Origin: Lacinutrix jangbogonensis
GTDB lineage: Bacteria; Bacteroidota; Bacteroidia; Flavobacteriales; Flavobacteriaceae
DNA length: 64,000 nt
Assembly: GCF_000797445.1 (NCBI RefSeq)
Contig: NZ_JSWF01000025.1
Location: 62,001 to 126,000, forward strand
Direction: 5' to 3'
Position 1 is the stretch's first letter, and each line of letters begins with the position of its first letter. The notes beneath the pieces were generated by a model. The model ran no database searches. It was not told where the DNA came from and saw only the letters and a list, made by a program, of their open reading frames with translations. A program made the translations under genes and the position numbers. Shown one piece after another: positions 1-9,777 of the stretch.

Positions 1-78
1 AGCTCTTGGCTCATTGAGCACTGCTTGTTGCTCTATCGTTAAGTCCGTAATAACTGGAAGTCTAAAAAAATATGCCAT
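1..78 (-). CDS. Partial CDS: N-terminus of a possible superfamily I helicase in the BREX operon
   Basis: Only the first 26 codons lie in the window. They start with ATG at 78 and run off the left edge with no stop. The peptide begins MAYFFRLPVITDL and continues with TIEQQAVLNEP. A phrase of the form LTxEQxxxL just after the start resembles the Q-motif region of UvrD/Rep-type helicases, and a Walker A would be expected a few residues beyond the edge. The start is 2 bp after the stop of the AlkB-like gene, so it belongs to the same transcript. Helicase is an inference from very little sequence; pglZ or another BREX accessory gene cannot be excluded. Confidence 0.45.
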   Translation of the reverse strand, partial: MAYFFRLPVITDLTIEQQAVLNEPRA

Positions 79-80
79 AT

Positions 81-695
81 CTATTTTATCACTCTAAAGG
101 TTAAATTAACACGTTCTCCTAATGGTTTTTTAGTCTTTGGTATTTGATGTTTCCAATAATGTTGCAGTTCGCCTTGCATAATAAGAAGACTTCCATGTTG
201 CAATACAATATCTATACGTTCACCAGTATCTTTATGCTTTAATTGAAACTTACGTTCTTCCCCAAAGTTTACAGAAGCTATAACAGGATTTTTTCCTAAT
301 TCTTTTTCTGCGTCCGTATGCCACGAGATAGAATCACTACCATCTCGATAACGGTTAAGCAACACACTATTAAAAACAACATTTGCTTTAGGCTCTATAT
401 CGTTTTTAATTTTTGACAATCCTGGACTCCAAAGATGTGGCTGTAAGGTAATCCCAGAAAAACTATACGGTTTATCATTATCGCCATACCAAGATGTTAA
501 TCTCGGAAATGGTATTTGTTTCCCATACATATTCATAGATTCTTGTTTCCAATGTATATCTTCAATTAAGCGTTTTAAATATTTATCGGCAGTTGACTTG
601 TCGTAAAAATTTGGAATATAAATATATTCCCCATTTTCTATTTTAATAGGCTTACCGTGTTCTAGTGGTGTTGAAAACATATCTAGTGTATCCAT
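81..695 (-). CDS. AlkB-type Fe(II)/2-oxoglutarate-dependent dioxygenase within the BREX operon
   Basis: A 204-residue protein of AlkB size and layout. The metal-binding triad is visible as H126-x-D128 (in SISWHTDAEKELG) and H183. The 2-oxoglutarate-binding signature RVNLTFR gives R195 and R201, spaced as in E. coli AlkB. Proteins of this family oxidatively remove alkyl groups from N1-methyladenine or N3-methylcytosine, or act on RNA or protein. The gene starts 4 bp after pglX and ends 2 bp before the next gene, so it is an integral operon member. A role in repairing or editing methylated bases during BREX defence is inference; a plain repair enzyme carried along is the alternative. Confidence 0.88.
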   Translation of the reverse strand: MDTLDMFSTPLEHGKPIKIENGEYIYIPNFYDKSTADKYLKRLIEDIHWKQESMNMYGKQIPFPRLTSWYGDNDKPYSFSGITLQPHLWSPGLSKIKNDIEPKANVVFNSVLLNRYRDGSDSISWHTDAEKELGKNPVIASVNFGEERKFQLKHKDTGERIDIVLQHGSLLIMQGELQHYWKHQIPKTKKPLGERVNLTFRVIK

Positions 696-699
696 ATCT

Positions 700-3600
700 C
701 TACTGTATTTCCGTTACATCAATCCAATCAAACTTTCTAACTTTATCCTTGGCTTTTTCATCATTTAAACCTGAAACAGATTTAATAACAGTACCAAACT
801 TATTATAGTTAACCAACACACCATCATCTAGATCTATAGCAATACGCTCTGTAGCTATTTTAAATAACTCACGGTCGTATTCTTGTAGTTCTAAGAGTAC
901 TTTGTTTAAACGTGCTTGTTCTTTTTCTGCACTTACTTTCTCTCTATCTGTACCTACATTTTTAACGTGATCTAATTGTTGGTTTTGCGCTTTTAACTTT
1001 TCTTGGTATTGTTTAAGATAACCATTAAGCACTGTGTTAAGCGTATCTGGTGTGTAGCGATGCATATAAATTAATGCATTAAACGCACCAGAAGGCGAAG
1101 AAAACAGCCAGTAAATAGGACGTTTTTTATAACGTTTTACATGATCTGTGTAAAAGGTCTTTAAAAAGTATTTACGTATATCCCCTACAGCATCTTCTAA
1201 GAACGCCAAGTTTTTATCAAAGTTAGGCTTACCAAATGTTGCTTTTAAGAAGGCGTAAAAACGACCAACAATATCATCCTCAAACCACTCGTTGTCTAGC
1301 ACTGGAATCACGTTATCATCATCTGGTACAAACGTGAGATCTTCTAATGTTTTAAATTTAGAATTAGACGCTTGTAAGTTCTCAAGATAAGTTTCTAAAG
1401 TTTCGCCTTGATTAGCAAGTATTAAACCTAGTTTATCTATACTATAGCGCCCAAACATACAACCTACTGCGTAGCTTATAAACTGCGCCATAATTTCGCT
1501 TTCGCGGAATACTAAATTACCATCCTCAATTTTAGTTTCTTCTTTAAGAATGGTAATGTCTTTTAGCGGCACTTCTGGTGTTAACTCGTCTTGTAAACCA
1601 TAGATATCTATAAACTGACGATTGAGCTCTTCTTCATTTTTATGTAACTTAATGAATTTATTTTGCCAGTTTTGGCAAAAGTTGTTGTAGACCGCTTCTA
1701 AATCATGACCAGAAATACGAATAAGTTCATTCTGTTTAAAGTTCCAAGAATTTTCTCTCGAATTCCATTCAGTTTTACTTATATCTACATTCTCCGAACT
1801 GAAGTTAAAAACGTTTTCGTTGTAAAAATCTTCTAAATAAGGTAATTTATTAAAATATCCTACGTGGAAGTGCATTGTTGGATTCAATAGTTGAGCAAGC
1901 TCTGTAGTTATCTTTAAGTTCGCAAATGCCATCATACAATACTTCCATTTCATATCCATACCAAATGCAGAATGTGCGCAAGCATCATTTATAAAACCTT
2001 CTTCATAAAATCTGAACGCATTTTTTGAAGAAGTAATGTCGCTCCAACTTATCGACTCGTTAAAATGATACTTTGGATTCCTAATTACAGATAGTTGCTT
2101 ACCGCTTTCATTAGTGAAATCTCTTATTTCTTTACCGTTATTTTCCCAATTGAGATAGTAAATTTGATTTCCATACCATTTTCGGTATGCACCACCTTTA
2201 TTGTATTTATACCAAACACTATTAAACCTTTCCTGTCCAACTTCAGACCAGATTCTTAAAAATCTTTGATTATAAGCAGTAGCAAGTCCTTGTTTAGCCT
2301 CAGCAAAATCTCCAAGGCTTGGGTTTTCGTCAATCAAGTTATATATGACCTCGTTTAACCAATAACCAATTGGATTACCTGGTATTTTTTTAAAATCTTG
2401 TTGATTTGTAGTATAGAACCATCCACAATTTGGATTCACTATGGCTTCTAAAGTTTTTGGCTTTTGGCTTTCTACTCCCTTAAAATCAGAAAGTCTAATA
2501 TAATTACCAAAGTAGCTCTTGTTAAATGAATTTCTGAGTACAAAAGAACAAATTGGGACTACAGCAGGCCCAAATGCATTGTATTCCAATTGTACTAAAT
2601 TGGTAATTGTTTTTTTATTAATTACAAAATCTCGTAACGAAACATATGATGTCAGGAACATCCATACGTATGGACAAATAAAACCAACGAGTCCTTCATC
2701 TTTTGTGAAATTTGTAACTTGAACTAAAAAACAAGCAAATAAATCAGATTTTGTTTCTTTATATTCTTTTTCAACAAATTGCTTTAAAGTACCTTCCATA
2801 TAGGAAGAATTTAAATATGGTGGATTGGTAACTACTATATCATACTTACCTGATAAAAGGTCAGCCTGTCTTTTTAGTTGAATTTGTTCTTGTACAAAAA
2901 GCGATGTTTCGTCAACTATTATTTTATCAGCCTCTTCCTTTGTGATTTTTATTAAAGAACCTAAAACTTTAGCATTATCAAACTTAGGGTTAGACGAAAT
3001 ATTTTGGAATGATGTAATATTAGGCACTATTGCTTTTTTAAACAAACGTCTATAAGCTTTCCTACCTTTCATCATTAAAGCAAACCCAGCTATTTGTGCA
3101 GCACGATCATCTATATCAATTCCGTAAAGATTTTTTGTAATTATTAATTCAGGTATTTCAATTGGGTTATAACCCTCTTCTTCGTATATTTTATAAAAAA
3201 TATCAAAAGCATAACAAAGTACGTGAGCTGAACCAACACAAGGATCAAAAAAGGTTATATCTTCGATTGAATTAACGTTTCGTGAAAGGATTAATTCTGG
3301 ATTATTGGGTTTTATATAAAATTCTAAGTCATTTATAATTGCCGTAGATGGTCTCGCTTCTTTCCATAATTGCCCTAAAGTATTGTCAACCATATATTGC
3401 ACAATCCACTTAGGCGTGAACAACTGTGTTACTGGTGCAATTTCTTCAGCCTTATATCTCTTTTTAGCATTAATTAATTCATCTTTCCTTTCAGAAATAT
3501 AAAACTGATATAGCCATCCTAAAATTTCAACTTCTATGCAATCTTCAGGTTGCATCCCAATTCTAATATCTTCTATAATAGAAAAACTAGAAATAAGATC

Positions 3601-4110
3601 GTCTGGCAATAACAGTTCTGTATAATCATCAATCTTTTCAAATAGAAAAGGAAATACTTCATTAAGATGATTACAAGCACCCACTAATAAGGCTGCGTAG
3701 GCTTCATTTTGAGCATCTGTACTTGGTATCTTACCATCTAGCAAATCGTAAATATGCTGTTGTTGCACAGGTAATTCTTCAGGAATAGTACCTTGTTTTG
3801 CTTCTTGTAAAATAACAGGTAAGGTACCGCCTTCCATTGGGCTTACCACAGAAACACCAATAGGCTCATAACCATTAACATCCATAAAGCGTAAGGCCAC
3901 AAAGCGGTTAAACCAGGTATAAGCAACCGTATCAATCACATCACTTTTAGATGTTTTATTAATAGCTTCTTGTAGCTTTTTTAAATGGCCTGCTTTTTCA
4001 CGTAGTTCCGCACTATCTGTAGTCAATACTTTTTCAAGTTTTGCACCTATTTGGTCTATCAGTTTTATGCGTGCGTCTTGCGCAAAGCGTTTAAGTTGGT
4101 TGGTATTCAT
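700..4110 (-). CDS. pglX: BREX adenine-specific DNA methyltransferase PglX
   Basis: About 1136 residues, the usual size of PglX. The SAM-binding motif I region reads DPCVGSAH near residue 288 and the amino-methyltransferase motif IV reads NPPY near residue 428, in DIVVTNPPYLNSS. The family methylates adenine in an asymmetric site to mark host DNA and is needed for exclusion of phage. I chose ATG 4110 (MNTNQLKRFAQDAR) because it forms a TAATG overlap with the preceding stop and matches the usual PglX N-terminus; an in-frame ATG at 4131 would add seven residues. No frameshift is seen, so the specificity gene appears intact. Confidence 0.93.
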   Translation of the reverse strand: MNTNQLKRFAQDARIKLIDQIGAKLEKVLTTDSAELREKAGHLKKLQEAINKTSKSDVIDTVAYTWFNRFVALRFMDVNGYEPIGVSVVSPMEGGTLPVILQEAKQGTIPEELPVQQQHIYDLLDGKIPSTDAQNEAYAALLVGACNHLNEVFPFLFEKIDDYTELLLPDDLISSFSIIEDIRIGMQPEDCIEVEILGWLYQFYISERKDELINAKKRYKAEEIAPVTQLFTPKWIVQYMVDNTLGQLWKEARPSTAIINDLEFYIKPNNPELILSRNVNSIEDITFFDPCVGSAHVLCYAFDIFYKIYEEEGYNPIEIPELIITKNLYGIDIDDRAAQIAGFALMMKGRKAYRRLFKKAIVPNITSFQNISSNPKFDNAKVLGSLIKITKEEADKIIVDETSLFVQEQIQLKRQADLLSGKYDIVVTNPPYLNSSYMEGTLKQFVEKEYKETKSDLFACFLVQVTNFTKDEGLVGFICPYVWMFLTSYVSLRDFVINKKTITNLVQLEYNAFGPAVVPICSFVLRNSFNKSYFGNYIRLSDFKGVESQKPKTLEAIVNPNCGWFYTTNQQDFKKIPGNPIGYWLNEVIYNLIDENPSLGDFAEAKQGLATAYNQRFLRIWSEVGQERFNSVWYKYNKGGAYRKWYGNQIYYLNWENNGKEIRDFTNESGKQLSVIRNPKYHFNESISWSDITSSKNAFRFYEEGFINDACAHSAFGMDMKWKYCMMAFANLKITTELAQLLNPTMHFHVGYFNKLPYLEDFYNENVFNFSSENVDISKTEWNSRENSWNFKQNELIRISGHDLEAVYNNFCQNWQNKFIKLHKNEEELNRQFIDIYGLQDELTPEVPLKDITILKEETKIEDGNLVFRESEIMAQFISYAVGCMFGRYSIDKLGLILANQGETLETYLENLQASNSKFKTLEDLTFVPDDDNVIPVLDNEWFEDDIVGRFYAFLKATFGKPNFDKNLAFLEDAVGDIRKYFLKTFYTDHVKRYKKRPIYWLFSSPSGAFNALIYMHRYTPDTLNTVLNGYLKQYQEKLKAQNQQLDHVKNVGTDREKVSAEKEQARLNKVLLELQEYDRELFKIATERIAIDLDDGVLVNYNKFGTVIKSVSGLNDEKAKDKVRKFDWIDVTEIQ

Positions 4111-5711
4111 TAATTTTTTTCTATTAGCCATGTCCCTAGTTTATCTGAGCCTTGGCGTTTTATAATGTTTAGTTCTTTTAATTTAGCTATATAGGTTTCT
4201 ACGGTGCGAGAAGACACCTCTAAAACAGCACTAGCCTTTTCTGCCGAGATACTGCCATCGCTTATTATTAACATTAATAATTGAATTATATTTTTACTGC
4301 TTCCTCTCCGAAGCTTCTCCGAAGTTTCTCCAAAGTTACTCCGAAGCTTCTCCGAAGCTTTTGAAAAATTAGTTTCTAAATATTGTAAAAACTCGTCAAA
4401 ACTTATATTTAAAATACTTACAATCAACTCTTTATTTACTTCTTGATTTAAAAGTGCTCTCCGAAGTTTTTCTGTTGTTACTCCGAAGTTATTTTTAGTT
4501 TCGTCCGACGTTTTAGTTGTTTCTTCTTCTGTGTGCGTGTATAATTTAAGAATAGTCGCATCAAAACTAACATCATATTCTGGTACAGTATTGTTGTACG
4601 TTTTCCAATTCGCTTCTATACGATCAAAACCATAACCTGCATTTTCTGCAAGACGCACCATTCTAAATAATTTTGTAATGAGTGGATTACGCGGTAAGGA
4701 TAAATCCTTAGCTTTTAACTCTTCTAATGGTTTAGGCAATCCTCCAGGGTTATAAAACTCGATATGATTAGTAAAAACACGAATGCGTGAGCAGGAAGGC
4801 GCAAAATAATCGGCATGCATTAACATATTTACCAAGGCTTCACGTATGGCTTTTAAACCTGGTGAAAGCTCTTGACCGAAACCTTGGTCTGTTAATTGAA
4901 AAGCGACATCTACCTCTGGTTTTAAGCGTTTAAAACATTCAAAATAATAATCCCAAAGATTTTCAAACTCCCCCAATCTAAAGCTATAATTTGAAGTCGT
5001 CTCTGCTATAGAATTACCCGCTATTTCTAACAAGTCAATTCTAAAATCAGGAAAATGCTTTTCAATAGCATCTCGTTTTCCTAAAAATAATAAGCCTGCG
5101 TAGGTTAATTGGTTATTGTCTAGAATACGTAATTTGGTTAAAAACGTAGCTTCATCAAAACGGTTATAACTCACATCTGGATTAAAACGTGCCATATAGT
5201 CTCGGTACTGTTTTAATGAGGTGGCATCTATATCTTCTCTAGACGTGTTTGGCGCTAGTTCTGATGTTTTTGTACCAAAAGTCTGGTCTCTATAAAAAGC
5301 ATCTATTTCATTTTTACGTGCTTTTTGATCGCTACTAGACCTGCGTATAAAAGTATTTGACTGTGTGTTATAGTACACTGGTTTTTGAGCAGATACTGGA
5401 ATATAAAACGCCAGTACTGTTTTACCATCTATACTATAGCGTTGTTGTCTTGTGGCTACAAAGACATTAAATTTTTCGCCTCTTAAGGTGTTTAAAAAAT
5501 CTTGTTCTACCTTTTCGGCATTAGTAACGCCCTGTATTTCATAACTCTTGCCCGTTTCTTTAATACCAAACACAAGCCAACCTCCAGAAGTGTTAGAAAA
5601 AGCACTCACAGTTTCCCAGCAAGATTTGGGCACCGCAGCTTTGGCTTCTTTCACCTCAAAATCTTCCCACTCCAGGTCGTTTAATTTTGCTATGAGTTCT
5701 TTTTTTGTCAT
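4110..5711 (-). CDS. AlbA_2/Schlafen-type ATP-binding protein with C-terminal winged helix, BREX accessory
   Basis: A 533-residue protein. The N-terminal ~130 residues look like the AlbA_2 (divergent AAA-4/Schlafen) domain, with the EVKEAK and SGGWLVFGIKE region. A GHKL-like ATPase segment (LVNMLMHADY, then NPGGLP) follows around residues 290-380. The C-terminus holds several NFGxTSEKLR-type phrases and then a winged helix (residues ~465-533, SAEKASAVLEVSSRTVETY). It starts right after the brxC stop and its own stop overlaps the pglX start. Relatives are often called putative transcriptional regulators. Here it may control the operon or act as an accessory effector; its function is not established. 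Confidence 0.8.
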   Translation of the reverse strand: MTKKELIAKLNDLEWEDFEVKEAKAAVPKSCWETVSAFSNTSGGWLVFGIKETGKSYEIQGVTNAEKVEQDFLNTLRGEKFNVFVATRQQRYSIDGKTVLAFYIPVSAQKPVYYNTQSNTFIRRSSSDQKARKNEIDAFYRDQTFGTKTSELAPNTSREDIDATSLKQYRDYMARFNPDVSYNRFDEATFLTKLRILDNNQLTYAGLLFLGKRDAIEKHFPDFRIDLLEIAGNSIAETTSNYSFRLGEFENLWDYYFECFKRLKPEVDVAFQLTDQGFGQELSPGLKAIREALVNMLMHADYFAPSCSRIRVFTNHIEFYNPGGLPKPLEELKAKDLSLPRNPLITKLFRMVRLAENAGYGFDRIEANWKTYNNTVPEYDVSFDATILKLYTHTEEETTKTSDETKNNFGVTTEKLRRALLNQEVNKELIVSILNISFDEFLQYLETNFSKASEKLRSNFGETSEKLRRGSSKNIIQLLMLIISDGSISAEKASAVLEVSSRTVETYIAKLKELNIIKRQGSDKLGTWLIEKN

Positions 5712-8700
5712 TTACTTTAAGTTGATCTTAATGTTTTCGTTTATGCGCTTTAAAAAAGCTTGGCGTAACGCCTCTACATAATCGTTTACGTCTTCTTCAG
5801 TTACTAGTTCGTTCTTGTTATAATCGACGTGTATTTGAGAACGCCTCATGTATTTTGCAACAGGCTCTGCTGCTTTACCATCTTTTACTTTTGGCGCAGA
5901 CAAATTTGCCATAAGGTTTAAGGCATCTGTATGAATCTGTGATAATTGCTGTTTAGACTGGCGAATGTTTGCTATAAAACGTTCGTTTGTAATGGCACTC
6001 TTTTTCAGACTTAAAACACCTATAACATTAAGCTGTTGTTCTGTATCTAGAGCTTTAAACGCTTTACGTTTTGTAATGTCTTCAATATATTCTTCTACTG
6101 CTGCAGTAAATGTCTTTTTTTCATCTTCAATAAGTTCAATTACTTTTTTAGACAGTTCATCTTTTGCAGCTTTAGCTAATTGCACACCACTTCCTTTATA
6201 AGGTGTACTACTAGATACTAGCGTATTAAGCGTATCTAACTCATCACTTTGTATAAAATCGAAGTTTGCGGTATTGCCTTCTAATAATGTTTTAACGTCG
6301 TCGTAGATATTACGTTGCTCTCCATTCATAAAACGCTGAATAGGCGACAAGAGATCTTCTTTTGTATCTAATAAATCGTCTTCAAAATCAGATAGACTTG
6401 TAATAAAGTAACTGTAGTCTTTTTTGGATAAGCGGTCTAATTTTTCTGAGAACGGTTCTAAACTTTTTAGAAAAGGATACGACTGTTTGCGCGCCAATAG
6501 TTGATCTACATCAATACGCATTTGTGTAAGCTTATCCTTAAAAGCAACCGCCACATCTTTTGCTTCACGCAACGAACAACTTTCATCGAAAGCATCTTTA
6601 AACGCGTCTTTTAATTTTTTAATAGCGCTTGCATCAAAGGTTGCTTGCGGATCTAGGATTGTATTACCATGATAGGAACTATTGAGCAATGCGTTTAAAA
6701 AAGAGGCGTCTTCTAACAGATTAGAATCTTGCTTTGCTTCAATTTTACCACGCTTATAAAGCTTTGCAGTTACTGTCCAGATTGCATTAGGATACCAACC
6801 GTAAGGCTTTTTAATAAATGTGTTTTTAAGATCGTTAAGGGTGGTACGATCGCTGCGCTTTTTTCGTTTTAAAATCTCACTCAAAATTTCGCCTTCTGCT
6901 TCAGACATTGTAGTGTCGTCGTCAGTAAATAAAGTCTCTGGCGCAGTATGAACTGTGTTTTTAATAGTGTCTTCAGTAAAAGAAACAGACTTTAACATAC
7001 GTAGGTTAGGATATACTACAGCTACCAATTTTTGAAACGCATTGATAACTCGTGTTTTTCCGTCGCTAGAATTTGATAGTTCTAATTTACCGCCATTAAG
7101 GTACACTTTAGATTCCGCTAAACCTTTATTAGCCATTACTATTAAATTCTTCTTACGCGTTACATTTTGCATCGACTTTTCTTGAAGAATACGTGCGACT
7201 TGAGGTCTAATTCCAGAACCTCTATTTTGCATTTCGAATTTAGCAGTTTTAATATACATTCTAACATCACGCATAAAAGTTGCGTTAGATGCCAACACAA
7301 GTTTCATACCTGTACTTCCCATAGTTTGGGATTGTATGAAGGTTTCTTTATCGTAATCTTGGTAATTATCTGTAATAATTTCTATTTCTAGTTCTTTTTC
7401 TCGACCAAAGAAACTGCCATCTATTTTATTAGTAAAATCATAATCTTGTTTGTTCTCTAAGTACTTGATTTTACTGTCTCCTATAATTTCATCAAAGAAG
7501 ATATCTTTAAGCAACTGCGTGACTGCTTGTTCGTCAATATCTGTATTCTTAATTTCTTCTTCTACATCTTTTTCATCATCTGTTAAAAACTCGTAGATGT
7601 CTCCATTACGCTGTACATAACTTTGATTTTCTAAAATCGTTAATGCGGCATCAATTTTTGTTTCGTGCGCCTTAAGATCTACATTAATATCGTCTATTAA
7701 TAATACCGAAATATTACGTTTTGTTGTTTTAAAATTAGCGAAGTACTTTACTAAAAACAAGGCTTTAAGTACTTTGATAGCAAAACGATCCTCTAATTGC
7801 TTTTCTGCAAGAATGATGGATTGTTGTATTTCACCACGTAACTCGTTACGAATACCTTCGAACATTAAATCGAAGCTTACCAAGGCGTTATTATCGCGTT
7901 CTTCTATAGCGCGAATAACCTGTTGAAATACACCAAGCATAGAACGCTCGCCTACAGAAGCGTGTTTTCCTTGAAAAGCATTATGGTTTGATAATGCGAT
8001 TCTACATTGTTGAAACAAATCGAATTGATACGGAACAAAAGGAAATTTATTTGCATAATCTGCATTATCCTTATAGCCCTTAAATTGAACACCAGCTTCA
8101 GAAAAAGATAATAGCGATTCTAAATGCGGTCCATTTTTTTTGTGCGCTTTAGCTAAGTCGTCTTGTGATTTATCATTTTTGCTAAGCAAACGTTTTTCAA
8201 TCACTTCATCTACGTTTGCAGACGTCAATGGGATTTTTATTTTGAAACGTGCTTGAATACGAGAAAAGTCATTTTGCTGACTTTTATTCATATCACCAAC
8301 AACGGTTTCCATATCTTCTTGCGAGGTTACTAAAATCCAAGAATTACCTTTTGTTTTAGTCGCTAAAGTTTCTGCTATGGTTTGCAGATTCAACATCAGT
8401 TTGGTGTTATCGCTAATGTATTGCCCAACTTCATCTACAAAGAAATTTAGTCTAAAACCTTTTGGTTTAGAGTCCACATATTTTTTAACACGATTGCAGA
8501 AGTCCTCAATGGACTGTTTGTTTTTATCTTCTAGTTCGTCAAGGATATTTGCGTACTTCTCAGGACTTTCATTAAAAATAGTTGCTAAAATATCTTTAAC
8601 TTCGACAACAAAATACTCTAAACGATCAACTTCCCAAGTTGTATCATTTACCTTTTCATATTCAGTTTTAAAGGCCTCATATTTTCCTTTGCCATCTAAC

Positions 8701-9194
8701 CACATTTCAAACTCTGCAACGTGAGGTTGAAAACCGTAATATCCTAAATGGTCATAGAACACTTTATAGAACACAGATAGAATAGCATTTGCATCTTCTT
8801 TACTTGTAATCTGAGCTTGTTGATCGATGTTAAACAATACAGACTCTGAAGGTATGCGCGTCGCCTTTAAAATATCAGCTTTTAATGCGTCGTCGTTATC
8901 TACTTTTTCTGCAAATAACTCTCCAGATTTCCAACCATCGTGCTCTTTGTTTTCAAGAACATACGATATGATTTTTAACAAGTGAGATTTACCACTTCCA
9001 AAAAAACCAGAAATCCAAACACCATTGGCACCAGAATAATCATTATAAGCCTGAAAAAAGTCTTTTATCTTTTTTCCTATTTCATTAGTAATGACATACT
9101 CGGTAACTTCAGTTGAAATGTTATCACGGTCATCTGCTTTAATAACTGTTTCAATTTCACGATCTATTGGTTTTTCAAAATATTGTTTAATCAT
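5712..9194 (-). CDS. brxC: BREX system P-loop ATPase BrxC
   Basis: 1160 residues, typical for BrxC. A Walker A motif GFFGSGKS sits at residues 63-70, and an acidic FFVDEVGQYI segment gives a Walker B-like site. The rest is the long helical body of this family. BrxC is a large AAA-type ATPase and a core part of BREX, needed for defence and, in type 1 systems, for efficient host methylation. Its ATG overlaps the end of brxB by 4 bp. No internal disruption is seen. Confidence 0.93.
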   Translation of the reverse strand: MIKQYFEKPIDREIETVIKADDRDNISTEVTEYVITNEIGKKIKDFFQAYNDYSGANGVWISGFFGSGKSHLLKIISYVLENKEHDGWKSGELFAEKVDNDDALKADILKATRIPSESVLFNIDQQAQITSKEDANAILSVFYKVFYDHLGYYGFQPHVAEFEMWLDGKGKYEAFKTEYEKVNDTTWEVDRLEYFVVEVKDILATIFNESPEKYANILDELEDKNKQSIEDFCNRVKKYVDSKPKGFRLNFFVDEVGQYISDNTKLMLNLQTIAETLATKTKGNSWILVTSQEDMETVVGDMNKSQQNDFSRIQARFKIKIPLTSANVDEVIEKRLLSKNDKSQDDLAKAHKKNGPHLESLLSFSEAGVQFKGYKDNADYANKFPFVPYQFDLFQQCRIALSNHNAFQGKHASVGERSMLGVFQQVIRAIEERDNNALVSFDLMFEGIRNELRGEIQQSIILAEKQLEDRFAIKVLKALFLVKYFANFKTTKRNISVLLIDDINVDLKAHETKIDAALTILENQSYVQRNGDIYEFLTDDEKDVEEEIKNTDIDEQAVTQLLKDIFFDEIIGDSKIKYLENKQDYDFTNKIDGSFFGREKELEIEIITDNYQDYDKETFIQSQTMGSTGMKLVLASNATFMRDVRMYIKTAKFEMQNRGSGIRPQVARILQEKSMQNVTRKKNLIVMANKGLAESKVYLNGGKLELSNSSDGKTRVINAFQKLVAVVYPNLRMLKSVSFTEDTIKNTVHTAPETLFTDDDTTMSEAEGEILSEILKRKKRSDRTTLNDLKNTFIKKPYGWYPNAIWTVTAKLYKRGKIEAKQDSNLLEDASFLNALLNSSYHGNTILDPQATFDASAIKKLKDAFKDAFDESCSLREAKDVAVAFKDKLTQMRIDVDQLLARKQSYPFLKSLEPFSEKLDRLSKKDYSYFITSLSDFEDDLLDTKEDLLSPIQRFMNGEQRNIYDDVKTLLEGNTANFDFIQSDELDTLNTLVSSSTPYKGSGVQLAKAAKDELSKKVIELIEDEKKTFTAAVEEYIEDITKRKAFKALDTEQQLNVIGVLSLKKSAITNERFIANIRQSKQQLSQIHTDALNLMANLSAPKVKDGKAAEPVAKYMRRSQIHVDYNKNELVTEEDVNDYVEALRQAFLKRINENIKINLK

Positions 9195-9775
9195 AGCTTA
9201 GCTTCTATTTTATCCATGTTAAATGCGCGGTAGTAATTGTCATCTTTTAATAAACCGAAAAGATTTAAAGTGTGTCCGTTATAATCTCCAGGGAAGAAAG
9301 CAACTGTTGGTGCTTCTTTTGCTATGTTTTGAAGATTGTTAAGTACGTTATGAGAACGTATAAATGGAAATACTAAACCTATTCCTGTTAAGAAATACAC
9401 CTTTGCATTGTTAGATTCTATTTTTTGTTTTATTAATGGCATCAACACTTGATGCATATTTAGAGAAGACTGTAATGCGCTTAAAAATTTATCCTTAGAT
9501 TTTATTTTTTCAACCTTGAACATGCGCTCCATACCACCTTTAGATTCTAAAATCTCGCATACGAGTTCGTAAAGATTTAGTTCTAAAATGGGTACGCCTT
9601 TGTTTTCTAGTTTCTTTTTCAGCAAACCTATTTCTTCTCTGCACGCTAATTCTTCTTCAGCTTTATAAGATGAAATGAAAAATGGTATCTCGCCTCCTAA
9701 TGATTCTTTATTCTGAAAATTAGATGTAGAAATCACATTAAATAAATGCTCGAATTTTTGTGTAAGATTACCCAT
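9191..9775 (-). CDS. brxB: BREX protein BrxB (DUF1788 family)
   Basis: A 194-residue soluble protein beginning MGNLTQKFEHLFNVIS. It fits the DUF1788/BrxB family in length, in the NLYELVCEIL and FLTGIGLVFPFIRSH segments, and in its place between brxA and brxC. BrxB is a core component whose biochemical activity is not settled. It starts 2 bp after brxA and overlaps brxC by 4 bp. Confidence 0.9.
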   Translation of the reverse strand: MGNLTQKFEHLFNVISTSNFQNKESLGGEIPFFISSYKAEEELACREEIGLLKKKLENKGVPILELNLYELVCEILESKGGMERMFKVEKIKSKDKFLSALQSSLNMHQVLMPLIKQKIESNNAKVYFLTGIGLVFPFIRSHNVLNNLQNIAKEAPTVAFFPGDYNGHTLNLFGLLKDDNYYRAFNMDKIEAKL

Positions 9776-9777
9776 GT

